The notes beneath the pieces are model-generated. The model was not told the DNA's origin, searched no databases, and worked only from the letters and a program-made list of their open reading frames with translations. The position numbers and the translations under genes are program-made. Source: Albula goreensis (lineage: Eukaryota; Chordata; Actinopteri; Albuliformes; Albulidae). From it: DNA of 64,000 nt. Below are positions 12,631 through 24,560 of this stretch, piece by piece; the first letter of the stretch is position 1, and each line of letters opens with the position of its first letter. The stretch is taken from NCBI GenBank assembly GCA_022829145.1, contig CM040755.1, positions 22,894,563 to 22,958,562 of the forward strand. The letters are read 5' to 3'.

Positions 12631-13422
12631 AAGCAGTGAATATATTTGCAGGGGTTCTTGGAAGAGGAGATTTTAAGTCACAGTGCTGTTGGATAGGGCA
12701 GCGTTAGTAGGGGGAGAAAGAGAGAGGGAGAGAGTGGGGAGGAGGATGACACAAGGGGTCAGAGAGCCATGGGCCATAGAGAAGGAACTGGGGAAGAGGT
12801 CAAAAAAACAAGGGAGATCCCAAGACCTTTCAGCCTTTAAGACTGATCCAGACCAGAGGGGGGCTGGAGCGTTAACACAGATAGGCCAGTATGGCTTTCT
12901 TCCCCCTTCTTTCCCCCTTCAAAAAAAATCACTGGTCAAAAAGCAGGGATTCTCTGATGTCCCAGTGAAATTTGCACCTTCAGCATTCAACATGGACTCG
13001 TATTTGAGACGAGGGAAAGGAAAACGCAGTAGGATCCGAGAGGGTTCACCAGCGTCCCCCATGTTCTTTTTTATATCCTGTTTTTAGATTCAAAACATTT
13101 TTTTTTCGAGGTGGGCTGACTGTGTGTATTTGCGTTGTGGTGCTTTTTTCCCCCCTTTGACACAGTGTCTACATCACCTCGGCAGCTCAGAAAGGCACAG
13201 GGTGGCAATAATTAGGAGCGTCACACAGAAAAGGGGATATAGCATGTCACATCATAGGTGCTGTGCCAGTGCTCCTATTGCCTTTGAGCTCTGCAAACAA
13301 AGAAAACAGAAATGCTCAAGTCTAAGTCTATCATTCCCTGGAAGCTCCTGGATTAGAGACCATCCAAAACCCATTTGCTGACAATAGCTAGAATACCACA
13401 AACATGTTTATTGGGATGACTT

Positions 13423-13444
13423 AAAAAAAAAAAAAAAAAAAAAA
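13423..13444. repeat. Poly-A run (22 bp)
   Basis: A pure adenine run. No retroposon structure is recognisable upstream of it. Confidence 0.9.
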
Positions 13445-13908
13445 GGGAAAACGTCTTCATCCTAGGGGAGCTGTTTTTGTTTTAAAAGGTTGTGTAATGC
13501 ACACAGCTGTGAGAACATTGTTGACGAAATAAAGACACTTCATTTACATTAAAATGAGAAAATAAGTAACTTTTTTTTTGCTTGGTGTTCAGCTGAAGCT
13601 TCAGGTAGAGATTTGTGGTGAATTCTGCATTGCAGATTGTTGCATGAATTAGAATGGTTTGCATGTCTTAAAATATTATTTTGTGTCTGATTTCTGCAGT
13701 ACATTTTTATGAATGTGTAAGCTGCGTGTAGTCTATCTGGTTGTTTTAGTCGGAGTTTGTGTTGTGTTTGGTGATTCTGCTCAGAGAATGAGGAGGACAC
13801 AGAGACTGAACTGCTTTGTTTGGCCTTTTTTGTTTTATATAAAAAAAGAGAAATAATCGTTCTCATAATGGGAAATTTCGCTGTCATTATGTCATTCTTT
13901 TTGCTATG

Positions 13909-14105
13909 CAGAAACTACATCTTTTATTTACTGCATTGTGTTTATTGGCTAAGGAGATCTCCAGCATGATCATTTCAGCCCAAGACAGAATACGTATGAC
14001 TGTGAAAAGTTGACCAGGATTTTAAATGACAGACACTTAAAGCTCTGTAATTAATGAGCAAAAATATCATACGACTAATTATCTTTCTGTTAGCACATTA
14101 ACTGG
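13909..14105. promoter_or_regulatory. Candidate conserved non-coding element
   Basis: About 200 bp free of simple repeats, containing TTTATTTACTGC and TGTTTATTGGC (forkhead-like words), TGTAATTAATGAGC and ACTAATTATC (homeodomain-like). It differs in texture from the flanking AT-rich DNA. The call rests on motif density by eye. Confidence 0.3.
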
Positions 14106-14911
14106 TGTCATCAAATATAAAAATATGCATTGATACAATCAAATATTTTTCTCATGTTTGTGGCTTGAAGTAAAAGCACAAATACAGATAAAATTGATAT
14201 AATTGTCATGTATTACTGTCAGGATTCTACTAAACCTATATGTATTAAAAATGCATGAATATATATATTTTTAAATATAATCTATAAATAAGAAAATGTC
14301 TTGTACAGAATATTACACTTGCAGTATTTGTTTTATTATTATGAACAATGGGTGGTAAAGCTTATGTTACAATTAAATGTTTTAGAGAGTTAGGTATGCA
14401 GTAGACATCAACACAAACAAGATAGTCAGTTATCATAACATGGGAATGATATTTAATTAAAATGTAATAAATAGTAATTGGCATAATGATAGTACCGGTG
14501 CCGGTAGAAACAGTGCCTGGGCTTTCTGTGCTTGACCAGGGGCGGTGTGTGTTCGAGGTAAGCCTGCTCAATGCTCCGTCGCGCACTAGTGTGCATAACA
14601 AATCTGTCTCTGTACAGTATCATATCACACCCAACTTCAAGTGCAGCAAAACCCAGTGCATCTTGGTATATTTATTAGCTTTTAGCATGATGATGGTGAT
14701 GAAGATTCTTTGTGTGTTAATCGTAGTGTATTTGTGGATGTGCACAAATGAATGCCAGACGTAGTCTTTAAATCATGCAAGGGTACAAACGAAGAATCTG
14801 ATTATGTGTGGAGCTGGTGGAATTGAAAAGTAGTGACGGTGGACGCTGTGGATAATAGGATAGGAGAGTAGAAGAGAGTTCGCTCACCGAGCTGCCTGCT
14901 CCCAAACCGCT

Positions 14912-14965
14912 ACACACACACACGCACACACACACAGTCTGGCTCTCTCTTTCTCTCTCTCTCAT
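14912..14965. repeat. Interrupted (AC)n followed by (CT)n
   Basis: An imperfect AC array (14,912-14,936) is followed by imperfect CT units to about 14,964. It is a short degenerate microsatellite. Confidence 0.85.
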
Positions 14966-15483
14966 TCTCATGCTCACTGGAGACCGGCAGTGCAGACCTC
15001 TCCAGGGAATCTCACTGTCCTCTCTGCAGCATTACAGAGGGACCCCCCTGGGCCCATAGCGGCCTGAGATGGGGAACTGAAAACCTGGCCTAAACTCTTC
15101 CATGCTGTGTCTCACTGTCCTGGAGATGAAAAACTGTAAACCATTTTATCATGTTAAACAACTTTAAACAATTTTACATGTACCATCAATTTACCAATAA
15201 ATGTAAACATTATTGTTTACTGCATTTGTAATTTCTTCTTCTTATTTTTTATTATCATTATTGTATTGTTGTGATAATAGTAGTATAGTCACCATTATTA
15301 TTTTGAGTTTTAGTCATAGTTTTATTTGTATTATTATTATTGGTATCAGTGCTGTGGTAGTAGTAGAAGCAGCAGTAGTAGAACGACAGCAGTGAAGTCG
15401 AACTGTGGGTCAAGGCTTCCCCTGTTCATTCCACTGCTTCGTTCTTTGTCCCAGATCTGTCCTCTGATCTCTGTTTTCTCACT

Positions 15484-15606
<123 letters not shown>

Positions 15607-16669
15607 AAAGTGTGGACCCCTTTCCTGAGGGGCACTTTTTGGGGAGGTGGTGGGGTGGGTAGGTGGGTAAATGAATAAACCGTGGAGGGAAAATAAATAC
15701 AATCACCTCTTCTGTGTCGTTCGGTTGAGCTTAAATTAGGTTAGCAGGGGCAGTGGATCTTGTTACAGCTTATGGTTTTGAATATGCAAGCCTTTGCACA
15801 CAGGACCAGTTATTCCAGTTGTTACAAACTGTAAGATAATAGCGTACGTGTCAGTCCTGTCATTAGGAGAGATGGGGTTTGGGGGTGGCAGCTTCCATCA
15901 GTGGGGGGTGTGTGTGTGTGTGTGTGTGTAGATGCAGGTGATCATAAGAACGCTGTGTTACTCAGGTGTGCTGTACCTTGCTCTCACTCCCCAGCCCAGT
16001 CCTTGCCCTTTCTGGCTCTCCAAACTGCCAGAAAGCTTTTGTTTTGTGTTCTTTTTTCATGCTGTTATTCCTTTATCTCCTGGAAGTGAAGTTGCTGGCA
16101 GGAATTTTGTGGTTTGCTGCTTCACAATATGTTATCGTGTTAACAGTCAATAAATCATTGTGGTTGTGTAAGATTTACATTAAGGGAGGTGTGTGCGTTC
16201 TCATCATATTTTCCTATGTGGGGGAGGGCGGGGTGTGTGTTTAAAAGAGACTGCTCTATCTGTTTAGGCCTCTCGTTCAATTTTTTTTTTACTTCTGTAA
16301 AAGAAATTGTGCAAAAAATTAGCCTCTTATGAAATTTTTCCCACTTCCAGTTTCACCCACCTTTGCCTTTGTCACCATCATTTTGGCTGCACACACATAC
16401 ACACACAGAGTCACTGCGTAGTATCTGTGACATGTCCCCAAATTGTTAACCAGAGTCGACATGTTTTGTTTTATAATCCGTCTGAACTTGAGCAGGAGAG
16501 TAAAAAAAACCCTAACCGAAAGCACACCTGTATGGATTGATTTATACAGGAATAACAGGGAAATGAGCCCCACCAATCGGCTCTGATGTCTATGCAATAA
16601 CGAGCACTGAATGGGAGTATGAGAAGCAGGAATGAACCCTGTTCACAATAAGCTGCTAGTCCACATTTT

Positions 16670-16840
16670 GTTCCATTCAGGTAACGGCCAAGGAGCTGTA
16701 GTGGCTCGTTGCCTTTTCTCCTTTTGCCTCTATTTTCCTCTGCTGTTACATTGAAAAATAAATGTGCTTATTTCAGCCAGTGCTTAACCTAAAGATCTAA
16801 TCGACGCAGACACCTTTATCTGTGTTTACATTGAAATGTT
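16670..16840. promoter_or_regulatory. Candidate conserved non-coding element
   Basis: The block contains CAGGTAACGGCC, GAAAAATAAATGTGC, GATCTAATCGACGC and TTTATCTGTGTTTACA words without simple repeats. The density of forkhead/GATA-like words is the only support. Confidence 0.25.
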
Positions 16841-17289
16841 TAGCCTGCATGGAACCTGTTCAGAAAAACTGAACTTGACCTTGAGTAGAATTCCCTGCAA
16901 ATTAGTAATTTTATGTAATGTAAAATCTGAGTGTAAAATATGTGTGTGTACATATTTGATATTTGTGAAATGCATAAATGCTACAGAAAGATTGCTTTTT
17001 ATCAAAGTGACTACATTTATAGAATTTTGTGTATTTACCCAGCCTATTGCCAAAATTAAAAGAAAAATATAGTCCACTAATCATATAATAAGTCCTGTAT
17101 TATAATTGATAAAATAATGAATTACTGGTAAATGTTTATATGTGAATGAGTGTGTATATTAATGTATGTATGTGACTGTAGATTGTAGGTTATTTCTCAC
17201 AAGAAATAAAATGACAGAATGAACGTCTGAAACCTTTAAATAAACCCCACACTGATATTGTTTTTCTCCAGCCGTGCATACGCGTTATT

Positions 17290-17620
17290 TTAGTGGTACC
17301 TCGGTCTTGAGGTTGGTCTGAATGGGTTGGCGGGGTCTGCTGTAGTGTGGGGCTGGCGAACAGCAGCGTGGCGGTCACTGTTTTGGTGGGGCAGGTTACC
17401 CTGATCAGCGGCAGCATGGGTCTGACGGCACATTTGGCACTGCTGTGTGCAGACAACGCAAGTGCAGCCAGGACCAACACGGCTCGGGAGGAGGAAGGAT
17501 AGGCTGTTGGCCTCCGGAGGCTGCCCAATTGAACTCTGCAGCACCCTCCTCAGCCCCCCCAGGACCTCCGCGCCGGGCATTCTGCCCTCCATGCTGGCGC
17601 TTACCATTACAAAGGGCTAA
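17290..17620 (-). other. GC-rich stretch with two overlapping open frames (not a convincing gene)
   Basis: This segment is GC-richer than its neighbours and is open in two minus-strand frames. One frame begins near a Kozak-like ATG by a TGGTAAGC word; the other has a chance hydrophobic run (VLVLAALALSA). Neither translation resembles a known domain and the two frames are equally plausible, as expected of GC-rich DNA poor in stop codons. It may instead be an old regulatory or exonic sequence. Confidence 0.2.
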
Positions 17621-18419
17621 ATGCATAAAACATGGGGGGGAGATAGAGACGGAGTCGGTCGAGGTCGCCTTTCTTTTTCCACCACTGCGCTGTGGAACAA
17701 TGCGTGGGGCCCCTGGCCTGTGACTTTGACGCGGCCTCTCTCCCCCTTCCCTGTTCCTTTCTTTCGTTCGTTCTTTCTTTCTTTGCTCTCCCTCTCAGTT
17801 TTTTTCCTCAGATTTTTCCGTAAACTAGCTATCGTCATTTTTTTCTTTGTTTTAATACCATGTCTTGATTTTTTTTTTCTGTGAAGCTGCAATGTGGTGC
17901 ATTATGTAACTGGAGGGATTAAAAATTCAGGAAGTAAAGCTGGCTGCGTTGGAGTGGTGTATGTGTGTATGGAGTGGGACTGTGCAGACAATACACATGC
18001 ACACGCACGCACACACACACCTGTCTGTGAACCTCCCTTTATTCAAACAGTGCCCTCGTCTCCGCTCCTTTTGCTGGGGAGGAGGTAGAGTGGCTGTCTG
18101 CAGTATGTCTTTTATCTACACATTGATTATGATTGTCTTCCTAGCTGGTTTTCTTGCTCCAAGCCCATGCCTAAGTAATACAGCCCTGACCTCTGATTGG
18201 TTAACTGGTAAATTATATTGCAAATAATCTGTAATATTTAAGGTTTACTGAAATTCCATTAATATGTAGTTTTATGCTGTTATATGTTCCAAAACATTTG
18301 TAGTCAAGTGAATATTGTAAGTGAAATGCAGTGTTTTGTAATAGGCCCTAGTCATACAAGGTTCATTTTGTGTAATATAATATTCAAATATTTTATGGCT
18401 CCCAATGTGGAATATTCTC

Positions 18420-18620
18420 ATAATTTAACACCTCTTTTCTCCCAACACTCTGCGTGAGACGCCATTTTTCTCTGTATGAATGACGACTCGCAGCAAAAAG
18501 ACCTGCATTCACTCACACCTTCTGGCAGGAAAATTAATCATATCAATGAATTAACTAAGTAATTTTCTGCAAGGTTCTTGCAAATTTATGAGCATTGATG
18601 AAGAGGAATAAAACTGTGAA
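18420..18620. promoter_or_regulatory. Candidate conserved non-coding element
   Basis: About 200 bp with CATAATTTAACACC, GAAAATTAATCATATC, GAATTAACTAAG and GCAAATTTATGAGC words, plus isolated CpGs (gacgccat, gacgactcg). The mixture of AT-rich homeobox-like words and retained CpG differs from surrounding DNA. Confidence 0.35.
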
Positions 18621-19427
18621 TCTTTCATGTTTTTTTTTTTTGGTAATTAACAAGCATTTTAAACATTGATTGAAGTAACTGCTTAGCGAGCTCTGGCTCT
18701 TAATGTCTGGGCTCCCATGTGGTTGTTTGGGTGTAAAAAGCCGCTCTTCCTGGTGTGTAGCTGGTCAGTGTGCTTTTCAGTGTTGTGCATTTGCTGCTGG
18801 TGTAGGAGTGGCTATATTCCTCCCTCAGGGAGTGTTTCAAGTGCAGATATCCAGTAAATCCCGACGACCCGTTTTCACAAAGCAGTATAGCTCCAATTTG
18901 AACAATACACACAGGTTTGGTCTCTTAACACCCAATGCCCACACCCCCTGAAAAAAAGAGTCTGGAGCGCGTGTGTGTGTGAGCGAGAGAGAAGGTGACT
19001 GAGCGTGTGTATGTATGCTAAGAGGGTAGTGTAGCTGCAGCGATGGCCTACATTTGTCAGTCAGGCAGTGGGCTGCTGCTGGTTGGTCAGATGACAGGCC
19101 CATGTCAGTTGGGGAGGGTTCGCTGTGTCTTCAGAAGGAGTGGAGAGCACCAAGAGCACTAGGCCAGGCTCCCCCACACTGTCCCAGTGTGTAGAATTTA
19201 TGTTGAGAGTATTTGTTTACTAAGCTCTGTTAACCAGCATTTGTTTTTACAGTGGTTTGATTTTTAAATGTACAATATAGACCATATTTCTTAAGTAGGT
19301 TAAGCTTTGTGAATACATGTTGAGATGTTTTACATGTTGGAATTTTCGTGTGGGTTTTTTTTTTTTTTAAATATAAATATTGTTGTTACTTTTTTATTTG
19401 ATGGATTCATTTAATAATAATTTAATG

Positions 19428-19433
<6 letters not shown>

Positions 19434-19501
<68 letters not shown>
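19434..19501. repeat. (TA)n-(TG)n microsatellite, about 33 TG units
   Basis: A short TA run leads directly into a pure TG array ending at 19,501. Further loosely GT-rich sequence extends over about 19,660-19,820. Confidence 0.97.
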
Positions 19502-19502
<1 letters not shown>

Positions 19503-20224
19503 AGTCATTCTGAGAAGGTTAAATGTTCTTTCAGTATAATTTGTGTTTTTCTGACTTCTGAAAAAAAATATTTTTGAATATTAGTTGTATTTTCCAGTAT
19601 TGTTCACTGAGTACAATCTACTGGTTGTTGTTGTGAGATTCTAGTCGGTGTATGGAAGTACATTTATTGTGTGTGTATCTGTGACTGTGTGTAAATGTAT
19701 ATGCGTGTTGTGTTCAGCTATGTGGTTGTGTGTTGGTGTGTGTTTGTATGAGTACATTATACAGTGTTTGAGTAATTTTATATTATGTGTAAGTGTGCAT
19801 GTCTGCGCTTGCGTCTACGCATGTGTCTGCACTTGTTTTCAGCTGCATTGTTGTGCAGATGTACAACTGCACAGGGCAGATTCAGTGCTGCTCTTCAGCT
19901 GCACTGTCCTGCTAGAATGCAGCGAGGGGGTATGTGAGATCCGGTAAGGGCCATGCCACTTCCTCTCTGTGTACCGCACCGCTTATCCTCTCAGGATTAA
20001 AGAGAGAAGAAAAGGCAGCCCCCCTTCCCCGCTCACTCTCTCACTCCTTTTTTCCTGCTTCAGAAAAAAATCTTTCAGCTACAAGAAACACGATTCACTT
20101 GCAAATGTGCAGCCTGTGCAGAACCCCCAGGGTTAGAGAGACAGGGTAGGAAAAGATCTGGAAAGACAGACAGACAGAAAGCAGGAAAGCAGGAATGAGG
20201 TAGAGGGAGGAAAAGAGCACAGGT

Positions 20225-20360
20225 ATAATTTTGGCTCTGCAATCAAACCCCTTCTCAGTATCGGGTTGACAAGGCTCCTTGATCGCCTTGTCCTGTCTGG
20301 CTATGGCTGCACCCTTTCGCCAATTTGCATAGCGCTGTTGGACACTGGAGCTTTGGTGAT
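20225..20360. promoter_or_regulatory. Candidate conserved non-coding element
   Basis: This block holds a short inverted motif (GACAAGGctcctTGATCGCCTTGTC), TCAATCAAACC-like and CAATTTGCATAGCG words and low repeat content. Just upstream and downstream lie simple purine/G-rich tracts, so the contrast is clear by eye. Confidence 0.35.
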
Positions 20361-20390
20361 GTAGGCCTCAGTGCTCAGTGTGTTTTCAGT

Positions 20391-20415
20391 GAGGAGGGGG
20401 GGAAGGGGGGGAGGA
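20391..20415 (+). other. Potential G-quadruplex tract
   Basis: Several runs of four or more guanines occur within 25 bp (gaggagggggggaagg...). The spacing fits an intramolecular quadruplex. Confidence 0.6.
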
Positions 20416-20499
20416 TGTCGTCATGGTGCTTTTTGTAAACGGCCTCGACTGACCCGTTTCCCCCGAGAGGGTCTGTCTGACTCTCCGCACCCCTCTCTA

Positions 20500-20710
20500 G
20501 TTGCCTGGCGGAGTCGGCAGGGAAGGGGTTAAGAGCCAGGGCTAGCCCTCTTTGTCTCCGCGGCCCTCTTTGCCATTGTTATGGTGGAATTGAGCTCGGT
20601 GCACCTCACTTGACCACAGCAAAGTAATAAAATGGCCTCTAAGTGCCGCCGCTTTTCCCCCACTCTGATGTCGGCTTTCTCCGCAGTGTTGCGTGCGCGC
20701 GTGCGTGTGA
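20500..20710. promoter_or_regulatory. Candidate CNE with SOX-type words
   Basis: The block contains CCATTGTTATGG and CTTTGTCTCC (SOX-type), an E-box-like CACCTCACTTGACC stretch and CpG-containing words (ctccgcggccc, gtgccgccgc). A pyrimidine tract with CAG at about 20,680-20,690 resembles a splice acceptor, but no open frame of interest follows. Confidence 0.35.
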
Positions 20711-20929
20711 GCAATGCTGCATCTGCGCATTTGTGCTCATGCTATCCAGCGTGTTTCAATCCTGCAAGTTTTTGAGTGACTGCATTCATTTCTCTGTCAT
20801 ATCTGAGAATCAACGGTCATGTAGATCCACATATGTTTTTTTTTGTTTTCTCTTGTATACTATATACATTTTGGTTTCTCAAAAAGTAACTAAAAACACA
20901 ATAATAAAATAAAAATAACTCAATATCAT

Positions 20930-21180
20930 TGAATCATTTTTGCATAATGTATGAATTAATTCATGACTATCTCTGATTTATGAAATACAAAAATTGAGTG
21001 TACTATATACACAAATCCATATGACTTGCGATGTGGAAGCTGTGGCATTAACTCAGTAAGTAAAATAAGGCATGTAGCCCTTGCTTGATTAAATAGAATA
21101 ATTGAGAACTCATCATTTTTATGAAATGTTAAAGCTTTCATTCACATTCCATTTATTCCTGCATATTTTTATAAAAGTAA
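20930..21180. promoter_or_regulatory. Candidate AT-rich conserved non-coding element
   Basis: The block contains TTGCATAATGTATGAATTAATTCATGAC, which includes the near-palindrome ATGAATTAATTCAT, and several other homeobox-like words. It has no simple repeats and looks different from the microsatellite-rich DNA on either side. Confidence 0.3.
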
Positions 21181-21749
21181 TTAAGAGAATGAAGTAGCAG
21201 TAGGTGCCACCTCTCGCTGTGACCTGAAAGCACCGTTTTATTGAATGTGTTCCCTCTTATTGCACAGTATAGTTTTCCTTATTGTTCTGACACACTGGCT
21301 TGTTGTCAGCAAAACAAAAAAAGGTAAAAGCTGCGGAAAGCATTTACTTTTTGTTCCTGTTAGCTTCTCTGCTGCCACCGCAATTTTGTCTCTTCACTCT
21401 GGATTGTGTGGTTTGGATAATAACACTGGAAATAATGTCAGATTGATTTAATTTGGGTTTTCTCACTAGTAACAATTATTATGTTTTTCTTTGTTCACTG
21501 GCTCAGCAATGTCAACTTTTACAGTTTTAAACATAGAGACAATGTCGTTTACCAGTTTGTGCAGACTGTTTGAGCTTTTGTTGTTGAAGTGCAACTTACT
21601 ATTATTTATCATGATTTATTATTGTCGCTGTTGGTCAACATGTAATGTATGTAGTTATAGCCATGCAGTCGTTGATCAGCATTCATTGCGGTGATTATTG
21701 TTTTCATTAGCTTGTCTTCTTCGTCCAGACATTATAATTAAATGGGGAA

Positions 21750-22150
21750 AAATAACGTTGGGCCTCTTTCCTTTTCCTATCAGCTCAGTCTTTAATGAGG
21801 AGAGAGACGTACTCTGCTGATTTGTCTTGAGTTGTCTGGAGTCTGGTCTGAGCGTGCTGATTGGCTGTGCCGCACAGCTTACATGTAATTGGCACTCTCC
21901 AGTCCCCCCTCATGGGTGTATTCTGTTTATAACAGGTGTCCTACACACTATATTAAGTGTTCCATAAGACTCCAATTAAAATCAGTACTACCTCACAGCC
22001 AAATTATAATGCCCGAAGGCTGCCGCCTGTCCTTACAGTTGCTGCTTTGACAAATATATGTTAATTTCCCCCTTTTTAATGTAACCAGTAACACAGCATC
22101 AAAGCCTACTAATAAATCGATCAGATAAGGCATGCTCATAAATGAGGTGG
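21750..22150. promoter_or_regulatory. Candidate long conserved non-coding element (about 400 bp)
   Basis: One of the longest repeat-free blocks in the window. It contains AATAACGTTGGGCC, TCTTTAATGAGG, a CCAAT-box-like TGATTGGCTG, TTACATGTAATTGGC, CTCCAATTAAAATC and AATAAATCGATCAGATAAGG. Clusters of homeodomain, CCAAT and GATA words at this density are typical of developmental enhancers. Function and target gene are unknown. Confidence 0.4.
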
Positions 22151-22856
22151 AAAGGATGTGGATGGAAGTGTGGCTCTTGCATGGTTGCAGAAAGATTAAT
22201 CCGGGGCAGCTGTTTGGAAGCTAAGCCATCTCTGGTTCCCCAAAATGGTCCTGGTAAGACATCAGACAGAACCACTGTTCTTTATTCTGTGGCCTTCTAT
22301 CCTGTCAGACTTGGTGTAATGTATTAGTTGCAGGCCCAGTTCTCACATGGGCCCCTGCAGCTGTACCCTTGAGTGAGGCTCTTTACCTGTGTTGCTTCAT
22401 TAAAATGTCCTGTATGAATGGATGGTGTGTAAAAATGTGAACTCTGGAAGTTTCATCTGCTAATTGCCCAAACTTAACATGTTAATCTCAGTGTTTTACT
22501 ACATGTTAAATGCAGCATTGGGTTTCATGCCTGCAGAGTGCTGTCATTCACACATGATGTGGATCTTAACCGGCTCACATACACTAGCTCGGGGAATGGC
22601 ACAAGATGTGAGGGTGTGGGTCAGAGGGCAGTGTTCAAGCAGCAGTAATGCATTGGAAGTCTTGTTTGATGCAGAACTCTTGGATTAGATTTCCTTAAAA
22701 ATGACTGTTCTTCTGATTTTGTATGTTAGATTATGTATTAATTTTTTGTATTTTTGACAGTGCACAGCCTTACAGTCTTTTACTGTTAATAAATACTCAC
22801 AACAAAGTGAAGGAATTTCACTGGGAAAAGTGTTTTGTGGCTTCATAGAATGTGGA

Positions 22857-22857
22857 T

Positions 22858-22894
<37 letters not shown>

Positions 22895-22901
22895 CACACA
22901 C

Positions 22902-22988
<87 letters not shown>
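22857..22988. repeat. (CA)n-(TA)n-(CA)n-(TA)n-(TG)n compound tract
   Basis: CA units (from 22,857), two short TA runs separated by CA, then about 39 TG units. The centre CACACACATATATATATGTG is palindromic, and the CA arm can pair with part of the TG arm, so a cruciform or hairpin is possible as well as Z-DNA. Confidence 0.97.
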
Positions 22989-22989
<1 letters not shown>

Positions 22990-23072
22990 CCAGCAGTTCT
23001 TGTTTTCCTATTGTCAACAGCAAGTCTTAGCAAGTGGTAGTGCTAGTCTCTGCCTTTGTGTCTCTTTCATGC

Positions 23073-23077
<5 letters not shown>

Positions 23078-23119
<42 letters not shown>
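23078..23119. repeat. (CT)n microsatellite, about 21 units
   Basis: A pure CT dinucleotide array about 90 bp downstream of the long CA/TG tract. Confidence 0.97.
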
Positions 23120-23123
<4 letters not shown>

Positions 23124-23438
23124 GGGTGACTCAGGGGCAGATAGTTACCAGTTTCAGTTGCCTGCAGACTCTCTTGTTAAAGCTGGCCAATTTGCACATG
23201 CCAGTCCATAAACAGCACTCCCGATGCCCAAAGCCAGCTAGTTTTGCCGTTGTTGTGTAGGCTGAATTGCACAACCAGTATTGTAACCGTAAAGAGTAGT
23301 TTTTCCCCACCAGAGTTACAGACAGAGCAGTTGGTCATCCTCTGCCTCTCAGACATGTACAGTCCCTGCTTAGAGATCCTGCTTCGTGGCCTTTCAATGA
23401 CTCAGCCTTTGTTTACACTGCAAAGATAAGGTACAATT

Positions 23439-23485
23439 TGGGGCTAGGGGAGGGGGTATGGGGAAGGGGTGGGGATGGAGGGGGC
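23439..23485 (+). other. Potential G-quadruplex tract
   Basis: Seven or more guanine runs of three to five bases, separated by one to four bases, lie within 47 bp. This satisfies usual quadruplex spacing rules. Confidence 0.65.
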
Positions 23486-24016
23486 AGTATTCAGCAGGCA
23501 CAAGTTTCATCACTTCCTTCCTTCCTGAAGATTTTTAAGAATCATGCCTGTCATATCCATTGTGAGGGCAAAAAAGAGAAGGGGCCTAAAAATGAATGTG
23601 CAAGTAGAATAATAACATACATCCCAGGGCCAATGGAAATATTACATATTAAGCACACACTTTCAAAATAAAGCCTATTATATACAGCCCATAAACTATG
23701 TATGATGTATATATAAAAACTCTAGCTCTTGCAAAGTGACTTGCGTAGGACAGTCAATAAGTGTTGAGCCAGTGAAATGCATGTAAATGCTCCCAACTGT
23801 AAGTTCAGTACCAGTAAAATGGAGTGTCGCACTCTAAGGTTAAACTGGTGAATATGTTCTTCCAGCACTTCTCCAGATTCCCAGTATTTCTGGTTCCTGC
23901 ATCGCCCTGTCGCTTAGTATACAATAAACAAGCCTGTGTGTTGTGATCATGGTCTGTAGAATACACACACATTTCTCACACTCCTTTGACCTCTGGCTTC
24001 CTCAGCACAATCCGGT

Positions 24017-24118
24017 TTTGTGTGTGTGCGTGCGCGTGTGCGCTTGTATGTTTGTGTGCGTGCGTGCGTGCGTGCATGCGTGTTTGTTTGTTTGTGTGTG
24101 TGTGTGTGTGTGTGTGTC
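24017..24118. repeat. Interrupted (GT)n/(GTGC)n/(GTTT)n microsatellite
   Basis: A 100-bp tract of GT, TGCG and TTTG units ends in about 12 pure GT units. The mixture of motifs indicates an old, diversified array. Confidence 0.93.
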
Positions 24119-24369
24119 GTTGAGTGTGTCTGATCCTTTCTCTGCAGAAGTACCTTAACCTCCCTGACCCAGTCAGGACTGGTCCTCTCCTGCTATCGGG
24201 GAATGCACTTTCTGTTCCTGTTTGTGCTGGGTGTAACCAACTTACCATCTGCTTTTTTTAAAACTATACTGAAATGCCACCTTGAATCTTGTGAGGAAAT
24301 AAGAGGAAGTAGGGAACATGGTCAAAGTGAGGGCTAGGTGCACTTGGCAGGCCCCTTTTTGTATGTAAA

Positions 24370-24560
24370 TAATTCAATCTCTCCAGTGAGGCGTGGGCCT
24401 ATTTATTGACACGTGATATTTTAAGGAGGCTTTAATTGATTGTCTCCATTAGTTTAGTCTTTTCTTCATTTCTTTTTCATGACTGCAAGTTTCGCTCTTC
24501 AGGACTGACCTTTTAAAAAAAGCATTTCGGTTATTTCATTGATGTGTCTTTTGAAGTGAG
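24370..24560. promoter_or_regulatory. Candidate conserved non-coding element
   Basis: The block contains CTATTTATTGACACGTGATA (HOX/MEF2-like word next to an E-box CACGTG), TTTAATTGATTG and CATTAGTTTAG. No simple repeats occur inside. The E-box beside a HOX-like word is the main reason for the call. Confidence 0.35.

Larger units (their letters stand above)
10735..12660. other. Zone of raised CpG downstream of the candidate first exon
   Basis: CpG dinucleotides are more frequent here than in most of the window (for example around 10,740-10,860, 10,970-11,110, 11,460-11,560 and 12,260-12,420). Such retention is typical of germline-unmethylated promoter regions. The zone has no convincing coding sequence; long purine-rich stretches and two microsatellites interrupt it. 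A second TATA-like site lies at its 3' end. Confidence 0.4.

Noticed and set aside
12683..13087. 134-codon open frame downstream of a TATA-like site
   Set aside because: Composition follows purine-rich low-complexity DNA (Arg/Glu/Gly runs); no recognisable domain.
17190..17528. Signal-peptide-like hydrophobic run (minus strand)
   Set aside because: It is a chance hydrophobic stretch in a GC-rich frame, with an equally open competing frame and no downstream domain.
22685..23077. Open frames of Cys-Val and His-Thr repeats over CA/TG tracts (also at 0.46, 4.47, 6.9, 15.5, 19.4 and 33.5 kb)
   Set aside because: Dinucleotide repeats are stop-free in several frames; these are repeat artefacts.
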